64,000 nucleotides of DNA from Fibrella aquatilis (GTDB lineage: Bacteria > Bacteroidota > Bacteroidia > Cytophagales > Spirosomataceae), in contig NZ_JAFMYU010000009.1 in the NCBI RefSeq assembly GCF_017353255.1, positions 62,001 through 126,000 of the forward strand. The letters run 5' to 3'. A model generated the notes under the pieces. The model worked only from the letters and a program-made list of their open reading frames with translations, did not search any database and was not told the DNA's origin. Position 1 is the stretch's first letter. Each line of letters opens with the position of its first letter. Shown one piece after another: positions 6,705 to 16,139 of this stretch. The position numbers and the translations under genes were made by a program.

Positions 6705-7283
6705 ATGAAACTGATCGTCTCAATAGTAGTGATTTTTATATTAACGACTACTTGTTCGTATAAATGTGTTCAGCCCTTGGACTCATCGTTGAGTTCCACG
6801 GTAAGAGACTGGCTAGTACCTTATAAAAAACAGAATTTCTTGCTATTTGGGAGCCAGCAAGGAGATATAGACACACTTTCAATACAGTACAAGATGTTTA
6901 ATGAATTCTGTGGTGGAGAAGAATGTGGTACACTTTGTGAATCAGAGCAAATTTTGCTTACTTCTAGTAGTAATAAAACTATCGTGATTAGAATTGACAT
7001 AAGACTCAATAATCTCCTTGCTATAAATAATGATATAGATTCGAAATATCTATACATAAGTTATGATGTAAAAGATAAATCAATTTTTCAAAAGCCTTCT
7101 GCCATCCGAGTTGAATATTTTGAAAATTACACATATAAAGGCTCATTCATTCACCTCCTTAGTAGTGATTGTACAAGCTTAACCTCATGCGATAAACTGT
7201 TATTTCCATCATATAAAATTTCACAAGAACTAGGACTCATTGAGTATGGAGACGATAAAGGCAAGATATGGAAGAGATTATAA
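6705..7283 (+). CDS. AT-rich orphan gene, exported protein of unknown function
   Basis: The 192-residue protein has an N-terminal hydrophobic segment (residues 2-16, LIVSIVVIFILTTTC) followed by cysteines. It is probably exported, and the TTTC could act as a non-canonical lipobox. The body has several cysteines (FCGGEECGTLC, SDCTSLTSCD) that could form disulfides in the periplasm or outside. Base composition is much more AT-rich than nearly all other genes here, and codon choice differs (many ATA, AAT, TTA), so it was probably acquired separately. I do not recognise the family. It stands alone between the mobile module and an unassigned region. Confidence 0.6.
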   Translation: MKLIVSIVVIFILTTTCSYKCVQPLDSSLSSTVRDWLVPYKKQNFLLFGSQQGDIDTLSIQYKMFNEFCGGEECGTLCESEQILLTSSSNKTIVIRIDIRLNNLLAINNDIDSKYLYISYDVKDKSIFQKPSAIRVEYFENYTYKGSFIHLLSSDCTSLTSCDKLLFPSYKISQELGLIEYGDDKGKIWKRL

Positions 7284-7978
7284 AAATTGATGTATGAATC
7301 AGTCAGTAAAGAAAGTGGCTTCTCTCTTGCAAAATAAAGCTGCAATGAGCTTGGGCTGGGAATGGAAATGAGCTAATTGTCTCACCAAATTTTTGGTTAG
7401 GTGTCATTAGTAACTTATTGTAAATTAAGTTTTTTGATGTATAGGCAAAGAATAAAATGCTCTGCAAATGACAGATTGACTATAGATTACGTTTACTCGG
7501 AACATGGGCTTTCTCATAAAAACAGAAAAGTGAGCTAAGTGCTTAATTTTGAGGCTGTTCAAGTGTTACTATCCACCCGCCCCGGTTGACTGCGCAGTTG
7601 GGCAGGTTCCATGCGGACATTACCGTCTACCCAATAGAATGATTGAACCATAACGTTGTCATTTCCGTTGCCCTACTCAAGTTTCAATGGATCGCTCAAT
7701 CGCCATTCCAATGAATTAGCAGAGTAACTTTTTGATTGTTGGACCAATTGCCAAGCAAACAGACCTAATCCGAGGTAAAGACAAGCCACCTTACTTAGTC
7801 CGTTCATACGTTGAGTGGTCAACATCTCTGCTTAAGCCAACGATTGAACAACCTGTGGCCAGGCGGTTCGTATCTGACCGCACAATCTACTGTTGGCTGT
7901 TACGTAGATGTGACTCAGTTGTTGCCAAATCATTACCTCAGTGGCCCCCATTTTTAATGATCAGCAAACACCCGATGT
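7284..7978. other. Unassigned region, possibly decayed
   Basis: I see no supportable gene in this 695-bp stretch. Composition changes midway from AT-rich to the GC-richer local norm near 7560. A 30-codon minus-strand frame at 7559-7651 (begins MVQSFYWVDGN) has sensible composition and may be a remnant of a degraded gene. An open + frame at 7732-8025 runs into the next gene out of phase and looks spurious. No tRNA, att-like direct repeat or IS end was found. Confidence 0.4.
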
Positions 7979-8572
7979 ATGGCTATCAAACAGGTTCCCT
8001 CTGTCCTTCAGTTTATTTTTGGTGAAGAAATTAATGGTCGCAGCCAACTACTTATTGGTACCAGTGCTTTGATAGCCAGTAGCATACTGCTGGCGCTCAG
8101 TAAGTTGACGTACCACCATTCTATTTGTCAGCAGGTGGTTATCGTTGTGTTGGCCTGGGATTTGGTTGGGGGCGGAGTAGCCCATCTACTCCCGGCCAAC
8201 CGTCTGTTCTGGCGGTCGTTGCAGCCTGAGTGGCTCGTGGTCTGGACAGCCTCGTATGCCTGGCACCCATTGCTCTTCATCAGTGCATTTGGCGGCGGGT
8301 TGTCGGTGCTGGCCGGGTTGCATCTGCTTTGCATAATGCTGGTTGCTGGCCAATACTGGATCGGTAATCGAGGCTTGTTCTATTGGGCTGTACTGGCTTT
8401 TGTACTTGGCATAGGAGCGGGTTACTGGCTGGCTATTCCGGGTGGACTGCTGTGGTTTCCAGCACTCTATCTCCTCAAGTCCTCCTTATTTGACAAAGCT
8501 CCACCTCGTTCAAGATACCACCATCGCTCACACAAACAAGTCGTAGTGTCAGCGCAACTCACCATTGAATAA
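7979..8572 (+). CDS. Integral membrane protein of unknown function
   Basis: The 197-residue protein has about six hydrophobic segments (for example LLIGTSALIASSILLAL, VVIVVLAWDLVGGGVAHLL, AWHPLLFISAFGGG, LLCIMLVAGQYW, YWAVLAFVLGIGAGYWL) and a basic, His-rich C-terminal tail from about residue 172. No catalytic or transport motif stands out. It ends 20 bp from the convergent AraC-type gene. The start at ATG 7979 fits the first membrane segment. Function unknown. Confidence 0.6.
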   Translation: MAIKQVPSVLQFIFGEEINGRSQLLIGTSALIASSILLALSKLTYHHSICQQVVIVVLAWDLVGGGVAHLLPANRLFWRSLQPEWLVVWTASYAWHPLLFISAFGGGLSVLAGLHLLCIMLVAGQYWIGNRGLFYWAVLAFVLGIGAGYWLAIPGGLLWFPALYLLKSSLFDKAPPRSRYHHRSHKQVVVSAQLTIE

Positions 8573-8592
8573 GTGCTACTGATGGCTAACGA

Positions 8593-9465
8593 CTATCCCT
8601 TCTCAGCTGCGCGATACTGACGGGGCGATTGGCCAGCAAACTGACGAAACATTCTGGAAAAATGGTAGGGATCCGCAAATCCAAGCCGATCACTGATTTC
8701 CTTTATCCGAAGCGACGTATTCTCCAGAAGCCTGCACGCTTGCTGCATTCGCAGGAAACTGAAAAAATGAATGGGTGAACTCTGGGTCTGTTGCCGGAAA
8801 AGGGCCGAATAATGCGACGGAGACAAACCCGCCTGTTCAGCTAGTTTGGTTAGGGCCAAAGACTGATGCAAATGCTGTTTCATGTAGTTGATAGAAGTAT
8901 TTACTACATCCCCTGCATTATCCTGCACTGCCTGTTTGTAAACTGATTCCCGGAACGTAGCCAGAAAATGAGGCAGACAACTGGTCGCGTACAGCAGATT
9001 GTCCGCATTGAATGCCATTGTCAGGTGCGAAAAGATATCGTCGAAAAGCTGGAGCCTTACCTCATTTGGCGCAATTGTTAACGGGCCGCTATCGCCATTG
9101 TGCAGGTATTGCTGGAAAGAAGCAGCCTGACTTCCCGCGAAATGCAGCCAATATATACTCCACGGGTTGGCCGGTTCTGTTCCGTACTGGTGCGGTACCC
9201 ATGCGGGTAGGATAACAGCCTGGTTTGCCGTCATCTCGTGTTTATTTAGCCCAACCTGATACCACCCCGCCCCCCGTGTACAATAGATAAGTATGCACTC
9301 CGAGCTACCTCTAGGGCGTTCCCGAAAATGAAAACGGGCGTTAGGGTAGTAACCAATGTCGGTTATGTGCAGGCCTTGACAATGCGGGTAGCTCGTGACC
9401 TGGTTTATTGATTCGGACGATAAGATACAGCTACGTTGTCCCTCGAACCCCTCCTCTCTTTTCAT
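8593..9465 (-). CDS. AraC-family transcriptional regulator
   Basis: The 290-residue protein has the usual layout: an N-terminal cupin-like sensor domain (about 30-165, with SECILIYCTRGAGWYQVG) and a C-terminal double HTH (about 190-288), where LALTKLAEQAGLSPSHYSAL is the first helix-turn-helix and IKEISDRLGFADPYHFSRMF the second. It is divergent from the sugar-porter gene across a 77-bp gap and most likely activates the permease-DUF5107-epimerase operon in response to a sugar bound by the cupin domain. That target is inferred from position. Starts at ATG 9465; MKREEGFEG is a reasonable N-terminus. Confidence 0.88.
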   Translation of the reverse strand: MKREEGFEGQRSCILSSESINQVTSYPHCQGLHITDIGYYPNARFHFRERPRGSSECILIYCTRGAGWYQVGLNKHEMTANQAVILPAWVPHQYGTEPANPWSIYWLHFAGSQAASFQQYLHNGDSGPLTIAPNEVRLQLFDDIFSHLTMAFNADNLLYATSCLPHFLATFRESVYKQAVQDNAGDVVNTSINYMKQHLHQSLALTKLAEQAGLSPSHYSALFRQQTQSSPIHFFSFLRMQQACRLLENTSLRIKEISDRLGFADPYHFSRMFRQFAGQSPRQYRAAEKG

Positions 9466-9542
9466 GGAACAAAGTACTTATCAAATCATAAGATTATCCA
9501 GCTTAATCCGCATAACCGTCATGGTCTTTTAATCAGCGATCC

Positions 9543-10922
9543 ATGATTTTTGCTAAAAATTCTGTCAATAATTTCATGACAACATCCGGAGCTTCTGTCA
9601 ATAATGCCTACATTCTGGGTATCTCCTTTATCTCGGCATTAGGCGGGTATCTCTTTGGGTTCGACTTTGCCGTTATTTCCGGGGCACTGCCATTCCTGCG
9701 CGTCGAGTTTAGTCTGAATGCCTGGTGGGAAGGCTTCCTGACGGGGTCGCTGGCGTTGGGTTGTATAGTTGGTTGTCTGGTGGCTGGTCGATTATCTGAC
9801 CGCTACGGTCGGCGACCAGGCTTATTACTGGCGGCTCTGCTCTTTGCTCTTTCGTCCCTAGGAATGGCCCTGGCTGGTTCGTTGACCAGTTTTGTCACCA
9901 TGCGATTTGGGGCAGGTATTGGAGTAGGTATGGCTTCCATGCTCAGCCCGATGTACATCGCCGAGGTGTCGCCAGCCGCCATCCGGGGGCGGAATGTCGC
10001 TATCAATCAACTCACCATCGTCATTGGCGTATTGGTGACTAACGTAGTCAACTACTACCTATCGGACGATGGGCCGGAAGCCTGGCGATGGATGTTCGGC
10101 CTGGGCGTATTGCCCGCTGTTCTGTTTTTTGTCGGTGTACTCTGGCTCCCAGAAAGTCCGCGCTGGCTGGTAAAGGCTGGTCGGCTTGCTCTGGCTCAGG
10201 CGGTGCTGGGCAAGCTTGGCAATCCGGTTTTTGTGCAGGAAACGCTGCATAACATCCAGCGGTCACTACCCAAAACGACTCCTCCTTCGTTTGCAGCCGT
10301 GTTCGAACGCGGAGTGCGGCCCGCTGTATTTGTGGGCATAGGCCTGGCTGTTTTTCAGCAATTTTGTGGCATCAATGTCGTGTTCAATTATACCTCCACC
10401 ATCTTCGAGTCCGTTGGGGCGAGTCTGGACCGGCAGCTTTTTGAGACGGTTTCTATCGGTGTGGTCAATCTGCTGTTCACGCTGCTGGCCATGCGGCTGG
10501 TAGACAGGCTGGGTCGTCGGCCCCTGATGCTGATTGGGGCGGTGGGGTTAGGGGTTTCGTATATCGTGCTAGCCTTATTGCTCCAAACCCACGCGGCCAC
10601 CGGCTGGGTCTCTGCCACGGTACTGGTCGCCATTGCCGTTTATGCAACTTCGCTGGCTCCCGTAACCTGGGTGCTCATCGCCGAAATTTTCCCGACGGCC
10701 ATCCGTAGCACAGCCATCTCCGTCGCCACGATCTCCCTCTGGGGAGCCTACTTTGTTCTGGTGTTCACCTTCCCGATTCTGGCTCAATACCTCGGCACCT
10801 ACGGCCCGTTCTGGCTGTATGCCGGTATCTGCCTGATCGGCTTTTTGTTCGTTCGCCGGAACGTGCGCGAAACTAAAGGCAAAACGCTCGAAGAACTCGA
10901 AACCATCTTTACGGGCCACTGA
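9543..10922 (+). CDS. MFS sugar porter (sugar:H+ symporter)
   Basis: A 12-helix inner-membrane transporter of 459 residues from the sugar porter family (XylE/AraE/GalP type). Its diagnostic motifs are all present: GRLSDRYGRRPG between helices 2 and 3, PESPRWLVKAGR after helix 6, RLVDRLGRRPLM between helices 8 and 9, and the C-terminal ETKGKTLEELE. AYILGISFISALGGYLFGFD is helix 1 with the conserved GYDxG-like turn. ATG 9576 (MTTSGAS) may be the true start, since the first 11 residues look unlike the family. It lies 15 bp before the DUF5107 gene and is divergent from the AraC regulator. The sugar is probably a pentose or hexose aldose, given the epimerase in the same operon. Confidence 0.9.
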   Translation: MIFAKNSVNNFMTTSGASVNNAYILGISFISALGGYLFGFDFAVISGALPFLRVEFSLNAWWEGFLTGSLALGCIVGCLVAGRLSDRYGRRPGLLLAALLFALSSLGMALAGSLTSFVTMRFGAGIGVGMASMLSPMYIAEVSPAAIRGRNVAINQLTIVIGVLVTNVVNYYLSDDGPEAWRWMFGLGVLPAVLFFVGVLWLPESPRWLVKAGRLALAQAVLGKLGNPVFVQETLHNIQRSLPKTTPPSFAAVFERGVRPAVFVGIGLAVFQQFCGINVVFNYTSTIFESVGASLDRQLFETVSIGVVNLLFTLLAMRLVDRLGRRPLMLIGAVGLGVSYIVLALLLQTHAATGWVSATVLVAIAVYATSLAPVTWVLIAEIFPTAIRSTAISVATISLWGAYFVLVFTFPILAQYLGTYGPFWLYAGICLIGFLFVRRNVRETKGKTLEELETIFTGH

Positions 10923-10937
10923 TCCAACTCCTTTCTA

Positions 10938-13900
10938 ATGAACCTGATAACAAGTACATCGCCTGTGGCCGGGGCAAAGGCATGGGAAGAAACAATCACG
11001 ATTCCAACCTACCGGGTTGGCGAGCCGGACAAGAACCCGATGTTTCTGGAGAAACGAGTGTATCAGGGCAGTAGCGGGGTGGTGTATCCGCACCCGGTCA
11101 TTGATAAAGTATTCGACGAAAAAAGCGATAAGACCTATCAGGCCCTTTTTCTGGAGAACGAGTACCTCAAAATCATGATCCTTCCCGAGTTGGGAGGCCG
11201 GATTCAGATGGCACTCGACAAAACCAACGACTATCACTTTGTGTACTACAATCGGGTGATTAAACCAGCATTAGTCGGATTGGCTGGCCCCTGGCTATCA
11301 GGAGGTATTGAGTTCAACTGGCCGCAACACCACCGTCCCAGCACCTTCGACCCCATCGATTACCGGATTGAGCACAACGCCGACGGTAGCCAGACCGTTT
11401 GGGTAGGTGAAATTGAGCAGCTTTTTCATACCAAAGGGATGGCTGGCTTTACGCTTTACCCCGGCAAGGCGTACCTGGAGATTACGGGGCAGTTATATAA
11501 CCGAACGTCACTGCCGCAGACATTTCTGTGGTGGGCTAACCCGGCGGTGGCCGTCGATGAATTTTACCAATCCGTTTTCCCGCCCGATGTACACGCCGTT
11601 TATGACCACGGTCGGCGCGATGTATCCTCGTTTCCCGTTGCTACCGGTACCTATTACAAGGTGGACTACGCCCCCGGTACCGACATTTCGTGGTACAAAA
11701 ACATCCCTGTTCCTACCTCCTACATGGCCGTTAATTCAGGCTTCGACTTTGTGGGCGGGTATCATCACGGCAAACGGGCGGGACTTCTGCACGTGGCCAG
11801 TCACCACGTCTCACCGGGGAAAAAGCAGTGGACCTGGGGGCACGGTGAATTTGGGCAGGCTTGGGATCATCAACTGACTGACGAAGATGGTCCTTATTTT
11901 GAGCTAATGACCGGGGTTTTCACCGACAATCAGCCTGATTTTGGCTGGATAATGCCCAACGAGTCCCGCACGTTCCGGCAATATTTCATGCCTTACAAAC
12001 AGATCGGGTACGTGAAAAACGCTACGATTGACGCGCTTGTCAATCTGGACATCGACGCTGATACTGCTTCTGTTGCCGTGTACGTAACCGCCGTTCAGCC
12101 GGGCCTGCGTGTTCAGCTTACTGTTGACGAAACTGTGTTGGTCGATGAACAAGCCGACCTTTCACCGATGCTGACGTATGAAAACCGGATATCGCTGCCC
12201 GCAGGTACGTTGCCGCAGCAGGTTATGGTGTCGGTTATCGACCGGGCGGGTCGGTTGCTGGTGCGTTATACGCCCGTCAGTCGGCAGGGCGAGGCGATTC
12301 CTGACCCGGCAACGCCCATCGGCGAGCCGTCAACCTTGTCTACCACCGAAGCCCTGTATCTGGCCGGGCTGCACCTGGAACAGTACCGCCATGCCCACTA
12401 CTCGCCCGTTCCATACTACGAAGAGGGCCTGCGCCGGGAGCCGGGTCACAGCCGCTGTGCCAATGCGCTAGGGTTATGGTATCTGCGCCGGGGGCAGTTT
12501 GCCCTGGCTGAACCGTATTTCCGGCAAGCCATACAAACCCTGACAACCCACAATCCGAACCCGTATGAGGGTGAACCGCTCTATAATCTGGGACTGGCCC
12601 TGGTGTATCAGCAACGGCCTGATGAAGCCTACCTACTTTTTCATAAAGCAGCCTGGAATGCAGCCTGGCAGGATAAAGCCTACCTGGAACTGACCCGCCT
12701 AAGCAGTCGGCAGGGTCAGTACGAGACGGCACTGAGCTATGCCGACCAATCCATCATTCGGCAATATCACGGGTTTCAGGCTCGCCATCTCAAGGTAGCT
12801 CTCTTGCGTCGGCTAAACCGGCTGGCTCAGGCCGAAGCCCTTGCCCGCGAAACGCTCACGATCGACCCGCTCGACTTCGGGGCAGCTAACGAGCTGTACT
12901 TGCTTTTGCGTCAAAAAGGCGATGTCCAACGGGCCGACGAACACCTGCATCAGCTTCGCCACGTCATGCGCGACAGTGTACACACGTACCTGGAAATAGC
13001 GCTTGACTACGGGCGGGCGGGGTTGTTCGAGGAGGCCACTGCGTTACTGCTGCGGCAGGCCTCAATCGCCACCGACCCGCGTCTGTTTTATTACTTGGCT
13101 TATTTTTCGGCGCAGACCGGCGACGAGCAGGCCACGAAGCAATGGGCCGACCGGGGATTTGCCTGCTCGCCCGACCGAGTGTTTTCTAACCGGCTCGACG
13201 AGTTGCTGGTGCTGAACTGGGTGGTGGCTCATCAGCCGCAGGATTACAAAGCCTGGTATTACCTCGGCAACTTCTGGTACGATAAACGGCAGTACACCGA
13301 AGCCATAACGGCCTGGGAGGCGTCCCGAAGCTGCTTCGATCAGTTTCCAACAGTCCACCGCAACTTAGGTCTGGCGTATTACAACCGGCTTGGCCTGACT
13401 GACAACGCCGTAAGTGCTTACGAAACTGCGTTCCGCTTAGATCCATCCGACGCGCGGGTACTGTATGAACTCGACCAGCTTTACAAACGGCTTAATCGGC
13501 ACCTTGACGAGCGCATTCGCCTATTATTAGCTCATCGTCAGTTAGTTAACCAACGCGACGATTTGTATATCGAATGGATAACGCTGTATAATCTGCTTGG
13601 TCAGTTTGAGGAAGCATCTGGCTCACTGGCTACCCGCACGTTTCACCCTTGGGAAGGGGGAGAGGGCAAGGTGTCCAAGCAGTACGTTCAGGCATTGATT
13701 GGACAGGCTAAAGATGCACTTTGGAACGGGCAGTTTGGGAAGAGCATCGAGAAACTGCAATTGGCCTATGCGTTTCCGCCCAATCTTGGCGAGGGTAAGT
13801 TGTTCGGCGCACAAGAAAACGACCTTCATTTCTGGCTGGGCGAGGCCTTTGCCGGGCTAGGCGACACGGTGCAGGCCCAACAAGAGTGGCAGCAAGCGTC

Positions 13901-14291
13901 CGTAGGCATTGACCAGCCGACTGCCGCCATTTTCTACAACGACCAGCCCCCCGAAACAATCTTCTACCAGGGGTTGGCTCTACGCAGGCTGGGTCGCGAC
14001 GACGAAGCGCAGCTGCGATTTGCCAATCTGCTTACCTACGGCATTCAGCACCTGAATGACGAAGTGAAACTGGATTTCTTTGCCGTATCGCTGCCCGACC
14101 TGCTCATCTTCGATGATGATCTGACCCGACGCAACCGAATTCACTGTCATTATCTGCAAGGGTTGGGTCAGCTTGGACTGGGACACTGTACGGAAGCCAC
14201 CGAGCAGTTCAACATAGTGCTGACGATGGATCGAAGCCATCAGGGAGCCATCGTCCATCAAGCACTCCTGCAACACCTATGGCCGCAGTGA
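10938..14291 (+). CDS. DUF5107 domain protein with TPR repeats
   Basis: The 1117-residue protein lacks a signal peptide, so it is probably cytoplasmic. Residues about 35-345 form the DUF5107 domain (recognisable by GGRIQMALDKTNDYHFVYYN, LSGGIEFNWPQHHRP and GKKQWTWGHGEFGQAWD). A beta domain follows to about 460. TPR-type helical repeats run from about 460 to the end (for example ALGLWYLRRGQFALAEPYFRQA and WYYLGNFWYDKRQYTEAITAW). The DUF5107 domain resembles a galactose-mutarotase-like sandwich, suggesting it binds or modifies a sugar. It overlaps the galM start by 13 nt, so the two are translationally coupled. The biochemical activity is not known to me; a sugar isomerase, hydrolase or sensor role is possible. 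Confidence 0.88.
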   Translation: MNLITSTSPVAGAKAWEETITIPTYRVGEPDKNPMFLEKRVYQGSSGVVYPHPVIDKVFDEKSDKTYQALFLENEYLKIMILPELGGRIQMALDKTNDYHFVYYNRVIKPALVGLAGPWLSGGIEFNWPQHHRPSTFDPIDYRIEHNADGSQTVWVGEIEQLFHTKGMAGFTLYPGKAYLEITGQLYNRTSLPQTFLWWANPAVAVDEFYQSVFPPDVHAVYDHGRRDVSSFPVATGTYYKVDYAPGTDISWYKNIPVPTSYMAVNSGFDFVGGYHHGKRAGLLHVASHHVSPGKKQWTWGHGEFGQAWDHQLTDEDGPYFELMTGVFTDNQPDFGWIMPNESRTFRQYFMPYKQIGYVKNATIDALVNLDIDADTASVAVYVTAVQPGLRVQLTVDETVLVDEQADLSPMLTYENRISLPAGTLPQQVMVSVIDRAGRLLVRYTPVSRQGEAIPDPATPIGEPSTLSTTEALYLAGLHLEQYRHAHYSPVPYYEEGLRREPGHSRCANALGLWYLRRGQFALAEPYFRQAIQTLTTHNPNPYEGEPLYNLGLALVYQQRPDEAYLLFHKAAWNAAWQDKAYLELTRLSSRQGQYETALSYADQSIIRQYHGFQARHLKVALLRRLNRLAQAEALARETLTIDPLDFGAANELYLLLRQKGDVQRADEHLHQLRHVMRDSVHTYLEIALDYGRAGLFEEATALLLRQASIATDPRLFYYLAYFSAQTGDEQATKQWADRGFACSPDRVFSNRLDELLVLNWVVAHQPQDYKAWYYLGNFWYDKRQYTEAITAWEASRSCFDQFPTVHRNLGLAYYNRLGLTDNAVSAYETAFRLDPSDARVLYELDQLYKRLNRHLDERIRLLLAHRQLVNQRDDLYIEWITLYNLLGQFEEASGSLATRTFHPWEGGEGKVSKQYVQALIGQAKDALWNGQFGKSIEKLQLAYAFPPNLGEGKLFGAQENDLHFWLGEAFAGLGDTVQAQQEWQQASVGIDQPTAAIFYNDQPPETIFYQGLALRRLGRDDEAQLRFANLLTYGIQHLNDEVKLDFFAVSLPDLLIFDDDLTRRNRIHCHYLQGLGQLGLGHCTEATEQFNIVLTMDRSHQGAIVHQALLQHLWPQ

Positions 14292-15271
14292 TCGATGCCG
14301 ACCTGTCGCCCATGCGGTCGTTTGTGCTGCGCAATGACTGCGGTATGCGGGTTTCGCTGCTGAATTACGGGGCCACTATAACGGGCATCTGGGTGCCAGA
14401 CCGGACTGGCGTTTTAGCCAACGTCGTGTTGAGTTATATCAACGAACAGGACTACCTGACCGACCCCTACTATATCGGCTGCGTGGTGGGTCGGTTTGCC
14501 AACCGGATCGACCGGGGGCGGCTGCCGATTGGTCATGACGTGTATCAACTTTCTGTGAACGAATCCGCGCTGACCAACCACTTGCACGGCGGCTTCAGCG
14601 GCTTCAACCAGCGTTTTTGGGAGGTAACGGAAGCTGATGCCGAGGGCAAGCACGGGCTGTATTTTACTTACGTGAGTCCGCATCTGGAGGAAGGCTATCC
14701 GGGTACGTTGACCACAACGATTCATTACTACCTGACCAACCGGAATGAATTGATCGTGGCCTATTCAGCGCGTACCGACCGGCCAACGGTCGTCAGCCTG
14801 ACCAACCATAGCTATTTTAACTTATCGGCGGGCAGGCAGGACGTCCGAAATCACACCCTGTCCGTTGCGGCGGCTGACTACACGCCCCTCAACGACCGGC
14901 ACCTGCCCACCGGCCAGCGATTAGCCGTTGGAGATACCCAGCTTGACCTGCAAACCGACCGACAGGTGGGTTCTTTCGTGCAGGCAAATCCGAACTGCCA
15001 GTATTGCCTGGACGGGACTGATGGATTGCGCCCTGCTGCGATCCTGACAGACCCCGACAGTGGACGGCGACTGTCACTTTGTACCTCGGCTCCTGCGCTT
15101 CAAGTCTACGGCGGTCAGTATCTGGGTAAGCCGTTTGCTTCATTTGGGGGCATCTGTTTAGAGCCGCAATACTACGCCGATGCCCCCAATCAGTCTGCTT
15201 TTCCGACGGCAGTGCTGGAGCCGGATGCGGTCTATCAGCAAACGACTTATTACCGATTCGACGTGGTGTGA
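14279..15271 (+). CDS. galM: Aldose 1-epimerase (galactose mutarotase)
   Basis: Interconverts alpha and beta anomers of aldoses in the cytoplasm. The 330-residue protein has the full family pattern: LLNYGATITGIWVPDR near the start, GRFANRIDRGRL, the substrate histidine in NHLHGGFSGFNQRFW, the catalytic histidine in TNHSYFNLS, and the general-base glutamate in GICLEPQYYADAPNQ near the C-terminus. It is the last gene of the operon with the sugar porter and the DUF5107 protein (13-nt overlap with the latter), which supports uptake and first processing of an aldose. It ends 24 bp from a convergent SDR gene. Confidence 0.92.
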   Translation: MAAVIDADLSPMRSFVLRNDCGMRVSLLNYGATITGIWVPDRTGVLANVVLSYINEQDYLTDPYYIGCVVGRFANRIDRGRLPIGHDVYQLSVNESALTNHLHGGFSGFNQRFWEVTEADAEGKHGLYFTYVSPHLEEGYPGTLTTTIHYYLTNRNELIVAYSARTDRPTVVSLTNHSYFNLSAGRQDVRNHTLSVAAADYTPLNDRHLPTGQRLAVGDTQLDLQTDRQVGSFVQANPNCQYCLDGTDGLRPAAILTDPDSGRRLSLCTSAPALQVYGGQYLGKPFASFGGICLEPQYYADAPNQSAFPTAVLEPDAVYQQTTYYRFDVV

Positions 15272-15295
15272 GCAACACAGAGGGAAGGGGATTTT

Positions 15296-16135
15296 TTACA
15301 GATACGGGGCCAAATACTGCCACGTCAGCGTTCGCAGTCGCGCCCGGTTGGCGGAATCAGTGCCAATTGGCAGCAGCTTCTCCGGCTTTTTTTTGACGAA
15401 ATACTGACCCGTCAGGCCCGCCACCTCGTCATTAGTGGCGACATATACCGAGGTTTCGGCTCCTTTTTCGGGGCTGACGAAAAACAAGGGCATCATTAGG
15501 TTGAAGAGGAATTTCATGCCCCCTTTGAAATCACGCGCCAGTTGGGTTTGTACCCCGCCCGGATGCACCGCGTTGACAGTGATGCCATCGGTTTTCAACT
15601 GCTCGGCCAGATCGAGGGTGTGGTACAGCCCGTAGAGCTTGCTGTTGAAATAATCCCGCTGCATGTTGTAGTGTTGTTCGGCCATGAAGTCATCGAAATT
15701 TGGTTTGGCCGATTTGTAACCCACCGACGACACATTGACAATGCGGCTGTTAGGCGTGGCCCGCAGTAGGGGCAACAGCTTCTCCGTTAGTAGGTAAGGC
15801 GCGAGATAATTGATGGTCACCATCTGTTCAAAACCATCCTGGCTAACCTGCCGGTGGCTAAACATAGCCCCCGCGTTATTAATCAGCACATCAAGCCGGT
15901 CATACGTATCAAGCAGGGTCTGGGCCATTGCGGTAACTGCCTCAAGGGACGAAAAATCGGCCACTATCGGTTCTAGGCGGGCATTGGAGGTAGTGGCTTT
16001 TAACTCGGAGATGACCGTGTTAAGTTTGTCGGCGTTGCGCCCGTGCAGGATGAGCCGATGGCCCTGTTGCGCCAGAGCGAGTGCCGTTGCTTTGCCCACG
16101 CCCTCGGTGGCCCCCGTAATCAAGATCGTTTTCAT
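15296..16135 (-). CDS. Short-chain dehydrogenase/reductase (retinol dehydrogenase-like)
   Basis: A Rossmann-fold NAD(P) oxidoreductase of 279 residues. TGATEGVGKATA at residues 7-18 is the cofactor loop, NNAG follows near 87, and the catalytic residues are the Ser in NVSSVG and the YFNSK pair. I chose ATG 16135 (MKTILITG); the upstream extension to 16252 overlaps the neighbouring gene and has no family similarity. It follows the NADP oxidoreductase gene with a 4-bp gap, so both are one operon. The substrate is unknown. The longer loop around residues 140-165 is like that of the retinol dehydrogenase/WW-domain oxidoreductase subgroup. Confidence 0.85.
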   Translation of the reverse strand: MKTILITGATEGVGKATALALAQQGHRLILHGRNADKLNTVISELKATTSNARLEPIVADFSSLEAVTAMAQTLLDTYDRLDVLINNAGAMFSHRQVSQDGFEQMVTINYLAPYLLTEKLLPLLRATPNSRIVNVSSVGYKSAKPNFDDFMAEQHYNMQRDYFNSKLYGLYHTLDLAEQLKTDGITVNAVHPGGVQTQLARDFKGGMKFLFNLMMPLFFVSPEKGAETSVYVATNDEVAGLTGQYFVKKKPEKLLPIGTDSANRARLRTLTWQYLAPYL

Positions 16136-16139
16136 GGCC

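Noticed and set aside
7732-8025. 97-codon plus-strand frame upstream of the membrane protein
   Set aside because: It overlaps the next gene in another frame, has no recognisable composition or motif, and no start signal.
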